DNA from: Saprospiraceae bacterium
GTDB lineage: Bacteria; Bacteroidota; Bacteroidia; Chitinophagales; Saprospiraceae
Assembly: GCA_016717105.1 (NCBI GenBank)
Contig: JADKGF010000022.1
Coordinates: 1-64,000, forward strand
DNA: 64,000 nt
Reading direction: 5' to 3'
Shown piece by piece: positions 1 through 9,879 of the stretch. Within the stretch, counting starts at the first letter, position 1; every line of letters starts with the position of its first letter. A program made the position numbers and the translations under genes. A model generated the notes under the pieces. It searched no databases, was not told the origin of the DNA, and saw only the letters and a list, made by a program, of their open reading frames with translations.

Positions 1-636
1 ACCATTTCATATGATGAAGCGATGGAACTCTTCAAATTACCGCGTACGATTGGCCAACTGAACAATGAAGAAGTAACAGTTAATACTGGTAGATTTGGCC
101 CATATGTGAAGTATGGCGAGTTGTTTGTAAATTTGCCTAGAAGTATGGATCCTATGGTAGTCACGATGGATGAAGTCAAAACACTCATCGAAGCCAAATT
201 GGATGAAAATGCCCCAATCGGATATTATAAAGAACTTCCTATAACAAAAGGTAAAGGTAGATTTGGTCCATTTGTGAAGTGGAATGATATGTTTATCAAT
301 ATTCCCGTAAGGTTCAAATTGGAAACAATCACTGTAGATCAAGCGATAGAATTGATTGACCTTAAGGTAGATAAGGAAGCCAATAGATATGTTCAGCAAT
401 GGCCGTCAGAAAAAATTTCCATAGAAAATGGTAGATGGGGACCATATTTGAAATTTGGTAAAAATAATCTCAAACTTCCTAAAAAAGATGGGCAAAAGAT
501 CGAAGATGCATACTTGCAGACGGTTAGCCTTGAAGAAGTGAAATCTTGGATAGAAGCAGAAATACCTGATGCGTTTAAGAAAAAGGAAAGCCCTAAAAAA
601 GCATCTACGGCTAAGCCTGGTGCGAAAAAAAAGTAA
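1..636 (+). CDS. topA: DNA topoisomerase I, C-terminal part (5' end outside window)
   Basis: The reading frame is open from the first base, so this is the 3' end of a longer gene. It encodes about 211 residues with three copies of a Gly-Arg-Phe/Trp-Gly-Pro repeat (GRFGPYVKYG, GRFGPFVKW, GRWGPYLKFG), the C-terminal repeat found in Bacteroidota type IA topoisomerase I, where such domains contact DNA and help strand passage. The catalytic tyrosine domain lies outside the window. The last ~25 residues are a Lys/Ala-rich tail, typical of a DNA-binding end. The TopA call rests on the repeats and the basic tail; no catalytic motif can be checked here. Confidence 0.88.
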   Translation, partial: TISYDEAMELFKLPRTIGQLNNEEVTVNTGRFGPYVKYGELFVNLPRSMDPMVVTMDEVKTLIEAKLDENAPIGYYKELPITKGKGRFGPFVKWNDMFINIPVRFKLETITVDQAIELIDLKVDKEANRYVQQWPSEKISIENGRWGPYLKFGKNNLKLPKKDGQKIEDAYLQTVSLEEVKSWIEAEIPDAFKKKESPKKASTAKPGAKKK

Positions 637-713
637 TTTTATTTAATTAAAGATTCCTTAACTAACAATATTATCGTAGATTTTGTCTTTATTATAATAT
701 AAATAAGTTTAAA

Positions 714-1817
714 ATGAAATCATCACTAAAATTGTTATACCTGATTTTCGGAGTGTTTTGTATAAACAGTCTGTATGGCCAAACTTTAGATGAAGAAACA
801 GGATTTTTGTATGTAAAAGCAGAATATCTGTATGAAACCGGCAGGTATGATGAAGCAATTTCTCAATATAATCAGGTAATTACTAAGGATCCTGGATATA
901 AAGATGCATTGATCCACCGTGGTTGGGCAAAATATGCCATGGCTGCATATAAAGGTGCTAAAACCGATGCAGTCGAGAGTATCAATCTCAAGGGTATTAA
1001 TGCTGAAGCTGCAGCGTTGTTAGGAAGATCTTTTGCCCAAATGGGAAATGAAGCTGCTGCCATAAACAGTTTAACGGCAGCCATTGCGCTTGATAACAAG
1101 AATGCAAGTTATTATGAGTGGAGAGCTGGCGTTTATGAAGGCGACGACCAGTTGCTAAAAGCTTGTCATGATTATGAAGCAGCAATGAATCATGGTAGTG
1201 CTTCTGCCGAAGTAAAAGCAAGAAATCTTTGTGGTTCAAAACCAAAACCAAAGGCAGAAGACACAGAAGTAACATCAACACCTAATACAACTACAACATC
1301 AGATAATCAAAATCCAAATGAATTGGGAGAAAATGAAGTATTATCTCAAGGTACAAAAGAACCTGAAACAACACCAACTCCAAATTCAACCCAGACTACC
1401 AATACTCAAACCGAAACTCAAACAAGTTCAGAAGGAGAATCTGTGGTACGTGTAGTTGATGATTCTGAGCCAGTTGTAGTTAATGATAACTTGCCTAAAA
1501 ATGATGATACTGTCAATAGCTTGAAAATCGATGAAGAATTGGTTGTTCAAATCTATGGTCAAGAATTGGGCAAACGAAAAATTACCGAAGTACCCAGCAT
1601 TTTGATATTGGCAGATGAGAATGGTAAGGTTACGATCAATTTCTGTGTCAATAAAGAAGGTATAGTCACTTCAGCAGAATTTAATGGTAGCATGTCCACT
1701 ATTGCCAAAAAAAGCTTGGTGTCTTTGGCACTACGCAAAGCTAAAGAATTCGAATTTGCAAAAGGTAAGTATGATAGTCAATGTGGGATGATGGTATTTA
1801 TCATCAAGCCATCATAA
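714..1817 (+). CDS. Secreted TPR protein with TonB-C-like terminal domain
   Basis: 367 residues. Residues 1-22 look like a signal peptide ending near LYGQ. Residues ~25-165 form about four tetratricopeptide repeats (pattern YDEAISQYNQVITKDPGYKDA), a scaffold for protein-protein contact. Residues ~175-265 are a low-complexity Thr/Asn/Gln/Glu-rich linker. The last ~95 residues contain GKVTINFCVNKEGIVTSAEF followed by a helix and a final strand, resembling the TonB C-terminal fold in which a new protomer contacts an outer-membrane partner. The protein is therefore probably periplasmic, linking partners across the envelope. No specific partner can be named. It lies 77 bp after topA and converges on lptE. 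Confidence 0.72.
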   Translation: MKSSLKLLYLIFGVFCINSLYGQTLDEETGFLYVKAEYLYETGRYDEAISQYNQVITKDPGYKDALIHRGWAKYAMAAYKGAKTDAVESINLKGINAEAAALLGRSFAQMGNEAAAINSLTAAIALDNKNASYYEWRAGVYEGDDQLLKACHDYEAAMNHGSASAEVKARNLCGSKPKPKAEDTEVTSTPNTTTTSDNQNPNELGENEVLSQGTKEPETTPTPNSTQTTNTQTETQTSSEGESVVRVVDDSEPVVVNDNLPKNDDTVNSLKIDEELVVQIYGQELGKRKITEVPSILILADENGKVTINFCVNKEGIVTSAEFNGSMSTIAKKSLVSLALRKAKEFEFAKGKYDSQCGMMVFIIKPS

Positions 1818-1827
1818 AACATATCTT

Positions 1828-2319
1828 TTACCAACCAGTAAATGCTTCGTTAAACACATTTTCATATAGTTGTTTGAAAATTTCATCTATCAATGCATCC
1901 TGTATGCTGATAAAATCCTTGTCACTTTCGAAAGTTCTGAAAAATGTAAATTGTTTTGACTTCCAATTCTTAGATTCGTCTTTATTGTTGAAATAGTCAA
2001 CAGAAACCGTGATTTCAAATTTGTTCAATGCCACAGTATTTCCTGCTTGTGGTGCTTCTGGTGATATTGCAAATCTTACCATACGACCTGAAAACTCGAT
2101 ATCGGGATTTTGCTCATTATAGGTCAATCAGGATTCATTCCTTATCTTGGCCCTGAGCCCTTCAGTAAATCGTTGATGTAAGTCACGGGAGCACCGATGG
2201 CATCGTTTTGAAAATTATCCACAAAATAGGTTTTACATCTGTCGGGATATTTATTCCTTTAAAACTAATGGAACATTGCAAAAAAACATTATGGGTAAAA
2301 CTAAAATGATTGATCTCAA
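1828..2319 (-). pseudogene. lptE: LptE-family LPS assembly lipoprotein, broken by three indels and one stop
   Basis: The intact part (1828-2127) encodes the C-terminal two thirds of a Bacteroidota LptE-like protein (motifs NPDIEFSG, APQAGNTVALNKFEI, FFRTFESDKDF). The N-terminal part continues upstream in other frames. Restoring one base in the A-run at 2280-2286, one in the T-run at 2231-2234 and one at 2167-2169 gives a TTG start at 2317-2319, a hydrophobic signal (RSIILVLPIMFFLQ) and a lipobox Cys at 2273-2275 followed by SISFKGINIPTDVK. A TGA at 2128-2130 stands where CGA (Arg) would be expected. LptE with LptD inserts lipopolysaccharide in the outer membrane. The gene is normally needed by cells with LPS, so consensus error is more likely than true loss. 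Confidence 0.78.
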
Positions 2320-2407
2320 TTTATTTGATTTTTTACTTTAACGATTGAAAATAGATTAATGTTTTGAATAATGGGTGATTAAGATCATTATTTGGTAAAT
2401 CTTTAAG

Positions 2408-2438
2408 TTTGGTTTCTGCCTTAAATATCGTAACTTTG
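2408..2438 (+). promoter_or_regulatory. Bacteroidota-type promoter of the desaturase gene
   Basis: A TTTG at 2408-2411 and TAACTTTG at 2431-2438 are 19 nt apart, matching the Bacteroidota -33/-7 consensus (TTTG, TAnnTTTG). The desaturase start lies 26 nt downstream, so the leader is short. Confidence 0.7.
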
Positions 2439-2464
2439 CAATTCATATAAATATTTTAATTAAA

Positions 2465-3485
2465 GTGGAGAATATCAAGATAGACAAATCCCTACTCAGA
2501 CGGTTTAATGAATACACGAGTACGGATAAAACAAAAGCTACTATTCAGATAATTAATTCTTTCGGCCCGTTTGTTGCCATTTGGGTGTTGATGTATTTAT
2601 CACTTGATTACAGCTATTGGCTTACGTTTCTTTTAGGTATTATCAATTCTTTTTTTCTAGTAAGGATTTTTATAATACAGCACGACTGTGGTCACAGGAC
2701 ATTTTTAAATAATGATACAGCCAGAAATATTGTAGGTTATATGTGTAGTCTCTTTAGCACGATTCCCTACCACTATTGGGCAAAATCACCATATTCATCA
2801 CGCCAATAACGGTATGCTCGAATTAAGAGATATTGGAGATATTGACACCCTTACGGTAAATGAATACAAAGCGCTTACTGGTTGGGGGAAATTTCGTTAC
2901 AGGATTTACAGGTCTATTCCGGTTATGTTTTTTATTGGACCTGTTTATTATGTGTTGATACACAATAGATTGCCAATGATTAAGATGGATGTTTTCAAAA
3001 ATGAAACTTGGAGACTTTACCTCAATAATATTGTTTTGGCTGGCATTTTCTTATTGCTTGGTTACTACTTAGGTTGGTACAAGTTTTTTATTACGCATCT
3101 GACCATTATTGTGTTGTTTTCAGTGATTGCCATTTGGTTCTTTTATGTACAGCATCAGCACGAAGAAGCATATAAAGAATGGAGAAATAAGTGGGATTAT
3201 CTCACCGCAGCTATTAGGGGTAGTACGTATTACAAAGTGCCAAGAATGTTCAATTGGCTTACAGGTAATATCGGAATCCACCATATCCACCATTTGAATC
3301 CTGCGATTCCAAATTACAATCTAAAAAGGGCATTGGCAGAAAATCAATGGATCAATCAATACGTCACAATAATCACTTTTTGGGAAAGTCTAAAACTAGC
3401 TTCCAACAAGCTTTGGGACGAATCATCTAGTAGAATGATCACATTTGCTGAATATTACCGATTAGAAAAAGCCGGTATCGTTTGA
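2465..3485 (+). CDS. Fatty acid desaturase (one frameshift)
   Basis: Membrane-bound di-iron desaturase that would introduce a double bond in an acyl chain. The first 106 residues (GTG start at 2465) carry two membrane segments and the first histidine box HDCGH. The frame then breaks at about 2781-2788 in an A-run; adding one base restores KIHHIHHANNGML, the second histidine box, and joins to the second half, which holds a further membrane hairpin and the third box GIHHIHH. The reconstructed length of ~340 residues is normal for the family. Substrate and position of the double bond cannot be told from sequence. The break is a single missing base and is probably a sequence error. A good -33/-7 promoter lies just upstream. 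Confidence 0.85.
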
Positions 3486-3487
3486 TT

Positions 3488-4123
3488 TTAAGATAAGTAT
3501 AGTGCAGCATAATGTGAAAAGCAGCCGCCAATCACAAAAATATGCCATATAGCGTGATGCCAAGCTAAGTGTGTTTTTATATAAAAATAAACACCTAAAG
3601 TATAGCTGATTCCGCCAGCAATCAGCCAAAAATGTACAGTTGGTGACATACTGATCGTAATGTCATCGTATATAAATATTACCATCCAGCCCAAGACCAA
3701 ATATAAACATACCGAAATCAGCTCATATTTGGTTTTATATACGAGTTTGAAGATGATACCCAAGGCAATAATAACCCAATGGAGTAGCAAAAACTTCAAT
3801 CCTACACTTGTATTGTAATAATATAAAATAAATGGCGTGTACGTGCTTCCTATTAGAATGAAAATAGAAATATGATCCACAATGCGCCACCTGTTTTTCC
3901 TGACATCTTTATTTGCTAAGTGATATAATGTGGAACTTGTAAACATAAATATCATTCCAAACATAAAAATACCTAAACCCAATATTAATTGAGGCTGAAA
4001 GGCAGTAATTATCAACCAAGGAGCCGCTAATATAGCCAACAGCAAACCGATACCATGCGTAATGACATTGGCTTTTTCATCGAGGGAAAGATTTAAAAAC
4101 AGCTTTTTTATATACAAGACCAT
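3488..4123 (-). CDS. Haemolysin III / YqfA-family membrane protein
   Basis: 211 residues with about seven membrane helices and the family signature near the N-terminus (DEKANVITHGIG), the Ser-x3-His motif region (FTSSTLYHLA) and the C-terminal HLAWHHAIWHIFVIGGC histidines. These belong to the HlyIII/PAQR-related superfamily, in which conserved Ser/Asp/His residues bind a metal. The cellular role in bacteria is poorly defined despite the name. Its ATG overlaps the stop of the upstream TPR membrane protein by one base (TAATG), so the two genes are probably translationally coupled. Confidence 0.9.
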   Translation of the reverse strand: MVLYIKKLFLNLSLDEKANVITHGIGLLLAILAAPWLIITAFQPQLILGLGIFMFGMIFMFTSSTLYHLANKDVRKNRWRIVDHISIFILIGSTYTPFILYYYNTSVGLKFLLLHWVIIALGIIFKLVYKTKYELISVCLYLVLGWMVIFIYDDITISMSPTVHFWLIAGGISYTLGVYFYIKTHLAWHHAIWHIFVIGGCFSHYAALYLS

Positions 4124-6097
4124 TATAAGCCAAATTGCTGTCTATATGCGGGCTCTACACCTGCAAAACCTATATTAATGGCTTGTTGAAGATCAGCTTT
4201 TGCTTCATTTATTTTATTGAGACCGTGATAAGTTTTAGATCTTTCGTAATAAAAGAGGCCTTTATTTTTCGACTCATATTTAAGAGATTCTGAGTATGCA
4301 ACAATTGCTTCTTCAGGTCTGTTTAACATACGAAGGGCACGACCTTTTTCGTACCAAAGATCTCCATTGTATGGGACAAGTTTGAGATACGACTCGATAT
4401 CTTGCAATGCTAGATCTACGCGATTGAGATTGTGATACATGATAGACCTGTTCCAAGTATCCAACAGCATGATCAGGCTTGAGTTTGATGCCTTCGGTCA
4501 TATCAGTGACCGCATTTTGCAAATCACCTAGACGAGCATAAGTAGCACCTCGATTTACGCGAAATTCCCCATCTTTAGGATCATATTCTATCGCTTTGGA
4601 ATAGTCTCTCAATGCCATCATCAATGTATCTTTGCCTTTGGCAAGTTCGAAATAGAGTCTCGCTCTACTGTTGTATGCTTGAGGTTGATTATCTTTCATG
4701 GCTATAGTGGTATTATAGTCATCAATAGCTTCCTTATACATCTTGTTGTCCCGATAGTAGTTGGCTCTATTCCCGTATGGCAATGTTGTATTTTTATAAT
4801 ATTTTAATACGTGAGTCCAAAGCGTAGCACTATTTTTCCAAATTTTATTTTGATTAAAAGTCAACAATGAAAAAGCTAACAAAAATATTGCGGAAGCGCC
4901 TAATGCTATTCCAGATTTTGATTCATTGGTTGTTAAGGTTTTATCAAGATAATATCCAGCCATTATAAAAAATCCAAGATACGCTATATAGGTAAATCTA
5001 TCAGCCAAATACCCTTGTCCTGCACCGAGTATCTGCAATAGAAAAACGATATTAACAATAAAGAAAGTCAAACCAAAAAATACAATTTTATGCTCTTTCT
5101 TATAGGATTGGAACAATACATAGATCACCACTGGTGCGATCAAGATTGATGGGTAAAAATACCATGGAAAATAATTGGGATATGGATATAATGGAGACAT
5201 CCTGAATGGAACTATAAGCTTTACTAAGTAAATTACAAAACTGAAAGCTCCAATAAAAAGCCTTTGGATAAAGTTAAAATGAGTCTCATCCACTGCCGAT
5301 GCCAAGGATCCGAAATCTCGAAGCATGTATATACCCAAGATACCGAATATGAGCGATAGCAAGAAAAAAGGAATTTTATTAATGATGCTTTTGAATTCCC
5401 ATTTTCTATCCATAAAATAATCTACAGCCATCATACTAAGCGGCAATGAAACAGCTTGGATTTTTGAAAATAGAGACAATGTGAATAAAATCGTCATCCA
5501 TAACCATCTAATCGATTTATTATCATTTTTGAATTTTATGTATTGCAATAGAGCACCTAGATAAAAAGCACCAAACAAAACATCTTTTCGTTCTGTCACC
5601 CAAGCTACTGATTCTACGCGCATCGGGTGAATTCCAAATAATAAAGCCACAAATAGTGCGCCTCTCCAGCCTATACCCAATAGGAGTGTTATCCTGTAGG
5701 TAAGAAAAACGCAGATCAGATGCAAAAGCAGATTGTCCAAATGCCAATTGAAGGGCTTGTCAAAACCAAATTGCATTTTTTCGAGGGCAAACGTCCAGAT
5801 AGTCAATGGGTTGTAATTGCCTATGACTCCAGAAGTGAATATCTCCTTGGTTGTGGTCCAGAAATTATTTTTGTCCACATGTTGAACAAGTTTATTTTCA
5901 TAAAAATTTCTATCATCATCCCAGTTCACAAATTGGTTATCTAATGAAGTAGAAAAACATATTGCTGTGATCAACAAAGCGATTAATGCCGGCCACCACG
6001 GTGCATGATTTTCGTTGATTGATGTATGACTGACTGCTTGAGATTCCTTTGTGGACCTTACTTTCGATTGTGTATTTGGGTTATTCTTTTTTGCCAT
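4123..6097 (-). CDS. TMTC-like polytopic membrane protein with C-terminal TPRs (one frameshift)
   Basis: About 657 residues when reconstructed. Residues ~35-430 contain ~10 membrane helices with the motifs FVNWDDDRNF, NYNPLTIWT and HPMRVESVAWVTERKDVL, which mark the TMTC-like GT-C family (transmembrane and TPR proteins related to O-mannosyltransferases). The C-terminal ~220 residues are five to six TPRs. The frame breaks at about 4453 (an extra base); the continuation is clear because the TPR register resumes as YLNRSIMYHNLNRVDLAL. The glycosyl acceptor is unknown. A CAAAGTTA at 6125-6132 is a minus-strand -7 box (TAACTTTG) 28 bp from the ATG. It is followed by and overlaps the haemolysin III gene. 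Confidence 0.82.
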
Positions 6098-6186
6098 AAC
6101 AGTAACTTAGGTATATCGTTAGTGCAAAGTTAGTTATTGTTTATGGAAATTTATAATATGAGACTTGGTTTTATATTCTATCTGTT

Positions 6187-6912
6187 TCATGTGACCTTTA
6201 GAAGTGATTTGATTCTATACGAATAGAAAGGTATTAGAACAATGGCAAAAGCCAATATGACTACAAACTCCAAGGTTATGATGTATTCTGGCCACGGTCC
6301 TAGCAAATCGTAAAAGGTTTTGCCTGGTGGTTTTGCATTCAGGTACATGTAGTTTGCACCCAAGGCAAGATTGATAGGGTAGATGAGTACTGCAAGTACA
6401 TTGATGCTCACAATGGATTTTGCTGCGTCTCTCCATGTCAATTGCCATCCATATACATACCAGCCGTATAGCGCACCCAATATTATGACAGCATGGACAG
6501 ACCAATACCTGACGGCTTCATAATGTGGCAATGACTCCGTGAGTGTAGGTGTAAAAATAGATTGCGCGCAGCCAGCCATTATCCAAAAAAATGTAATCGC
6601 CCACATAAATCTCCATTTATACCACATAATGAATGGCATTATGATGGTCATGATATTGCATAAATGTAGAGGAAAATCGGTCGCAGGATTTAAAATTCCG
6701 ACTTCTAACTTATAGAAAACTTTGAAAAGTTGCATAAAAGCACCAAATCCACAAATCAATGTAATAAATAATCTTCCAGTTTGGGCATCCCAGCTATTTT
6801 TCCCTAAATATAAAATGTAAAAGATGAAAATAATACAACTCCAGAAAGCAATTCCATGCTCAATACCAAAATTGGTAAAATTACCGTTATCATGAAAAAA
6901 TATATCTGTCAT
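6187..6912 (-). CDS. YwaF-like (TIGR02206) integral membrane protein
   Basis: The ATG at 6910-6912 gives 241 residues starting MTDIFFHDNGNFTNFG; longer upstream starts would add a leader unlike the family. About six membrane helices are visible. Conserved features are FPLHLCNIM, SVHAVIILGALYGW and LNAKPPGKTFYDLLGPWPEY, all characteristic of the TIGR02206/YwaF family of unknown function. A minus-strand -7 box (CAAATTTA at 6957-6964) lies 45 bp upstream. Confidence 0.85.
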   Translation of the reverse strand: MTDIFFHDNGNFTNFGIEHGIAFWSCIIFIFYILYLGKNSWDAQTGRLFITLICGFGAFMQLFKVFYKLEVGILNPATDFPLHLCNIMTIIMPFIMWYKWRFMWAITFFWIMAGCAQSIFTPTLTESLPHYEAVRYWSVHAVIILGALYGWYVYGWQLTWRDAAKSIVSINVLAVLIYPINLALGANYMYLNAKPPGKTFYDLLGPWPEYIITLEFVVILAFAIVLIPFYSYRIKSLLKVT

Positions 6913-7092
6913 TGGCTTGTTGTTTGGAACAAATGTAATGGATATTTTTAATATTGCAAATTTATGATAAGTTTTAATATTGCCAATTTTCAAGGTTAAA
7001 CCCGATATTTATAATTTTTATGGCTAAATTATATATTAAATTAATTTATAATATGTATATTTGCATTTTGATAATCTCTTAAATCCGATGAA

Positions 7093-8354
7093 ATGCAAAG
7101 ATTAATGCTTGTCTTATTTACATTATGCTTATGTTCAGTTACATACGCAGGTGAAAAAAATCACGCAGTAGCCAAAGTTAGAAAAGGAGAAAATCTAGAA
7201 GTACTTCTTAAACGGTATTTGTTGACACCGCATCATTGTAATATTGAGACATTTTGTGATTTGAATAATTTGAAATCCAAAAATAAGATCATTGCTGGAA
7301 AGGTGTATAAATTGCCATTGCTTATCATCCGATATAATGGTAAGAATATCCGATCATCAACAGGGATTTCCGACTTATCATTGGCCAAAAGAGTGGAAAA
7401 ACTAAATGCTGACTTATTGAAAGCAGGAATCAGGCATCAACATTATAAGGATAATAAAAAAATATGGGTTCCTATGGCAGAATATGATTGCGGGAATGCA
7501 TCTGACTCTGAAAATGTAGCCATAAAAATTGATAATAACTTTTCAGATAGTAATAAAGCTGAACGCAATGATGCACCATCCAAAACTTATGTTCCCACAG
7601 CCACAGAACTAAAGAGGAAAGGTATTAAAACGATTTCAGCATCTATTATGGGCCCAGCGTATGAGGAAGTGTTTGTTGAAGACCTTAGTTTGAAAGGTCA
7701 AGTATTTTATATTTTGAGCGGGCATGGTGGGCCTGATCCTGGCGCAATGTACACTGCCGGCAAGTCAGATATGTGTGAAGACGAGTATGCCTATGATGTG
7801 GCATTGCGTTTAGCAAGAAACCTTATGCAACATGGCGCAACTGTCGAAATGGTTGTCCAGGATGAAAATGACGGTATCAGAGATGAAATGTACCTTGATT
7901 GTGACAATGATGAAACAACATTGGGTAAATACACAATACCATTAAGTCAAAAGAAACGATTGCGAGATCGGGCGGCTACTGTCAATAAATTGTATCAAAA
8001 ATATAAAAGGAAAGGATATAAAGTACAAAAAGCCATTGAAATTCACGTGGATTCACGAAGCAAAGAGACCAGACAAGATGTATTTTTCTATTATAACAAG
8101 AATAGCAAAAGTAGTAAGAAACTTGCCGAGACTGTCCAAGGCGTATTTGAATCTAAATATAACGAACACCAAAAAGATCGTGGTATCAAGGTTTTGTAGA
8201 AGATCGCGGAATTTATATGGTCCGTACACTGACGCCTACTATGGTTTTCGTTGAATTGGCCAATATTCGCAATCTAGCAGATCAAGAGCGATTGCTAATA
8301 AATTCTAATAGACAAGCACTGGCAAATTGGCTTTTTGAAGGATTGAGAAAGTAA
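7093..8354 (+). CDS. N-acetylmuramoyl-L-alanine amidase (Amidase_3), frameshifted near the end
   Basis: Secreted peptidoglycan amidase of about 420 residues after repair. Residues 1-19 are a signal peptide (ends TYAG). Residues ~24-75 resemble a LysM-type module (KVRKGENLEVLLKRYLL). The catalytic domain starts at ILSGHGGPDPGA (first zinc His), continues with a Glu ligand in DEYAYDVALRLA and EIHVDS (second His region). The frame breaks near 8184, where it hits a stop at 8199; one added base gives GYQGFVEDRGIYMVRTLTPTMVFVELANIRN, including the catalytic Glu, and a stop at 8352-8354. Without the repair the active site would be incomplete. A TATATTTG box lies at 7056-7063. Confidence 0.85.
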
Positions 8355-8364
8355 TTGTAACTAA

Positions 8365-9114
8365 CTATTCACCGAAATCTTCAGAAATTTTAGTCATATA
8401 GAATTTACGATTTCCAGATTTGTCTATCCATACCAATCGGTCATTTTCAAATATGTACCTATTGCCGTTTTCGGAGATATAATTTCCGCTAGATGTATCT
8501 AATTTGTATGTGTACCACTTAAGTTCATCACTAAATCTGGCTTTCAGACCATCTCTGGTTTCGGTGATATATACCTTTTTATTTGGGCTTTGTACCTGCC
8601 ATGTTCCTTCTGGGTCATTGTACGATGGTTTTGAATCGGATTGTGCTTTGTTTAACTCCTTGGTATAAGTACGATCGTCATTGTAACTATCGTCATCGTT
8701 GTACCTTTCATTTCGGTCCGACTGATCATAGTAATCATCTTCGTTATGTCTTTCACGACCTTTGTGTCCATCATGTCCTGCTGACGGTCTGTGTCTATCA
8801 TTTTGTAATTGAATGAATGTTAATCTACCGTGTCTTCTATGGGTATAAAATCTGATATAAGGACCTTGTATTTTTATTCTATTTCCATATCGATCATAGT
8901 ATGTGTTGCCACTGCTACGCTCGAACCAAACCCAATGGCGATAAGTAGGTAATCCTTTTATGTTCAATCCATCTGCATAGGCCTGTATTTCTATCGTTTT
9001 GCCAGTATAGTCATTATGCCAAAGACCGTTATAACTGCGTGGGTGAGGATTGTTGGCATTTAGAATAAAGGATGATGTAATGAAGATTACAATTAAGGTA
9101 ATAAGTGTTCTCAT
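8365..9114 (-). CDS. Secreted hydrophilic protein of unknown function
   Basis: 249 residues with an N-terminal signal peptide (MRTLITLIVIFITSSFILNA). Two related beta-rich halves can be seen: residues ~28-105 (SYNGLWHNDYTGKTIEIQAY, then YYDRYGNRIKIQ) and ~165-245 (DPEGTWQVQSPNKKVYITET, then YISENGNRYIFENDRLVW). They are joined by a very polar His/Asp/Arg/Tyr-rich linker (residues ~107-160). The repeated GxW...NRxxI/F...R pattern suggests a duplicated small beta domain that may bind a ligand at the surface. I do not recognise the family. It converges on the amidase, 10 bp away. Confidence 0.7.
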   Translation of the reverse strand: MRTLITLIVIFITSSFILNANNPHPRSYNGLWHNDYTGKTIEIQAYADGLNIKGLPTYRHWVWFERSSGNTYYDRYGNRIKIQGPYIRFYTHRRHGRLTFIQLQNDRHRPSAGHDGHKGRERHNEDDYYDQSDRNERYNDDDSYNDDRTYTKELNKAQSDSKPSYNDPEGTWQVQSPNKKVYITETRDGLKARFSDELKWYTYKLDTSSGNYISENGNRYIFENDRLVWIDKSGNRKFYMTKISEDFGE

Positions 9115-9287
9115 TTTATTCAGGTTTTAAATGAATTAATAATTCGAAAACGAGATAGATACGCAAAATATGGTTAAAAGGTAGTTAAAATTGTTGGCGA
9201 ATGTTTGTATGAAGTTATAATTATAGGCTTTGTAAGAGTATATAATATTTTAGAAAGTGGACAACATATACATTTTGGTTTATATAG

Positions 9288-9800
9288 TTATGGTACTTTT
9301 GGATATTCAATATTTGTTATTTGCATTACTCTGTTTCCTTTAGGTGTTTTTAGCGTAACAATATCTCCTTTCTTTTTATTTAGAAGAATCATTGCTATTG
9401 GGGATAAAAATGAAATTTTATTTAAGGAGATATTGGCTTCATCTACGCCAACTATTTGATAGTGGCATTCGCAATCTTCTACTTCTTTGAAAAGTGTAAC
9501 AATGGATCCAAAGTGAATCTCATTTTGAGGTTGACGTGCCAAATCAACTATTTTAGCAGAATTTATACGTTCATCAAGTAAATGCAACTTGGCCGAAAGG
9601 TAATTTATCTGAACATGATTTTGTTCGGGCGATTGTTCCATTAATATTTTTCTCTCTTCTATCAGCGATTTCTGTTCGAGTTTCAAGTCATCAAAGCCAT
9701 TGGGTGTAACATAGTTTGATGCTCCAGGAGGTAAGGGTACTCTAGGCGTTACTAATGGAATGTCTTCCTGATCACCTTCTTTTAAAAAACCTCTGCTCAT
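9288..9800 (-). CDS. GreA/GreB-type transcription elongation factor-like protein
   Basis: 170 residues. Residues ~38-85 are a Gre-like antiparallel coiled coil (LKLEQKSLIEERKILM ... LSAKLHLLDERINSAKIVD). The C-terminal ~70 residues match the Gre globular domain: IHFGSIVTLF, YQIVGVDEAN, then SFLSPIAMILLNKKKGDIVTLKTPKG. Gre factors enter the RNA polymerase secondary channel and stimulate transcript cleavage. The acidic tip usually needed for cleavage is not clear in the coiled coil, so an anti-backtracking or polymerase-binding role without cleavage is possible. Start is the ATG giving MSRGFLKEGD, as in Bacteroidota GreB-like proteins. Confidence 0.85.
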   Translation of the reverse strand: MSRGFLKEGDQEDIPLVTPRVPLPPGASNYVTPNGFDDLKLEQKSLIEERKILMEQSPEQNHVQINYLSAKLHLLDERINSAKIVDLARQPQNEIHFGSIVTLFKEVEDCECHYQIVGVDEANISLNKISFLSPIAMILLNKKKGDIVTLKTPKGNRVMQITNIEYPKVP

Positions 9801-9879
9801 CTATTATTTGAATATTTATTTTGGGGATTTTCGTTTGAGTTTTTTGAATACTTGTTTATAAATGCAGGAATTAACATCA

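Noticed and set aside
1781..1996. Plus-strand frame overlapping the 3' end of the TPR gene and lptE
   Set aside because: Antisense to the conserved LptE coding region and lacking any promoter or domain.
9205..9459. Plus-strand 84-codon frame antisense to the Gre-like gene
   Set aside because: The minus-strand protein is clearly conserved; the plus-strand frame is a hydrophobic shadow with a poor start context.
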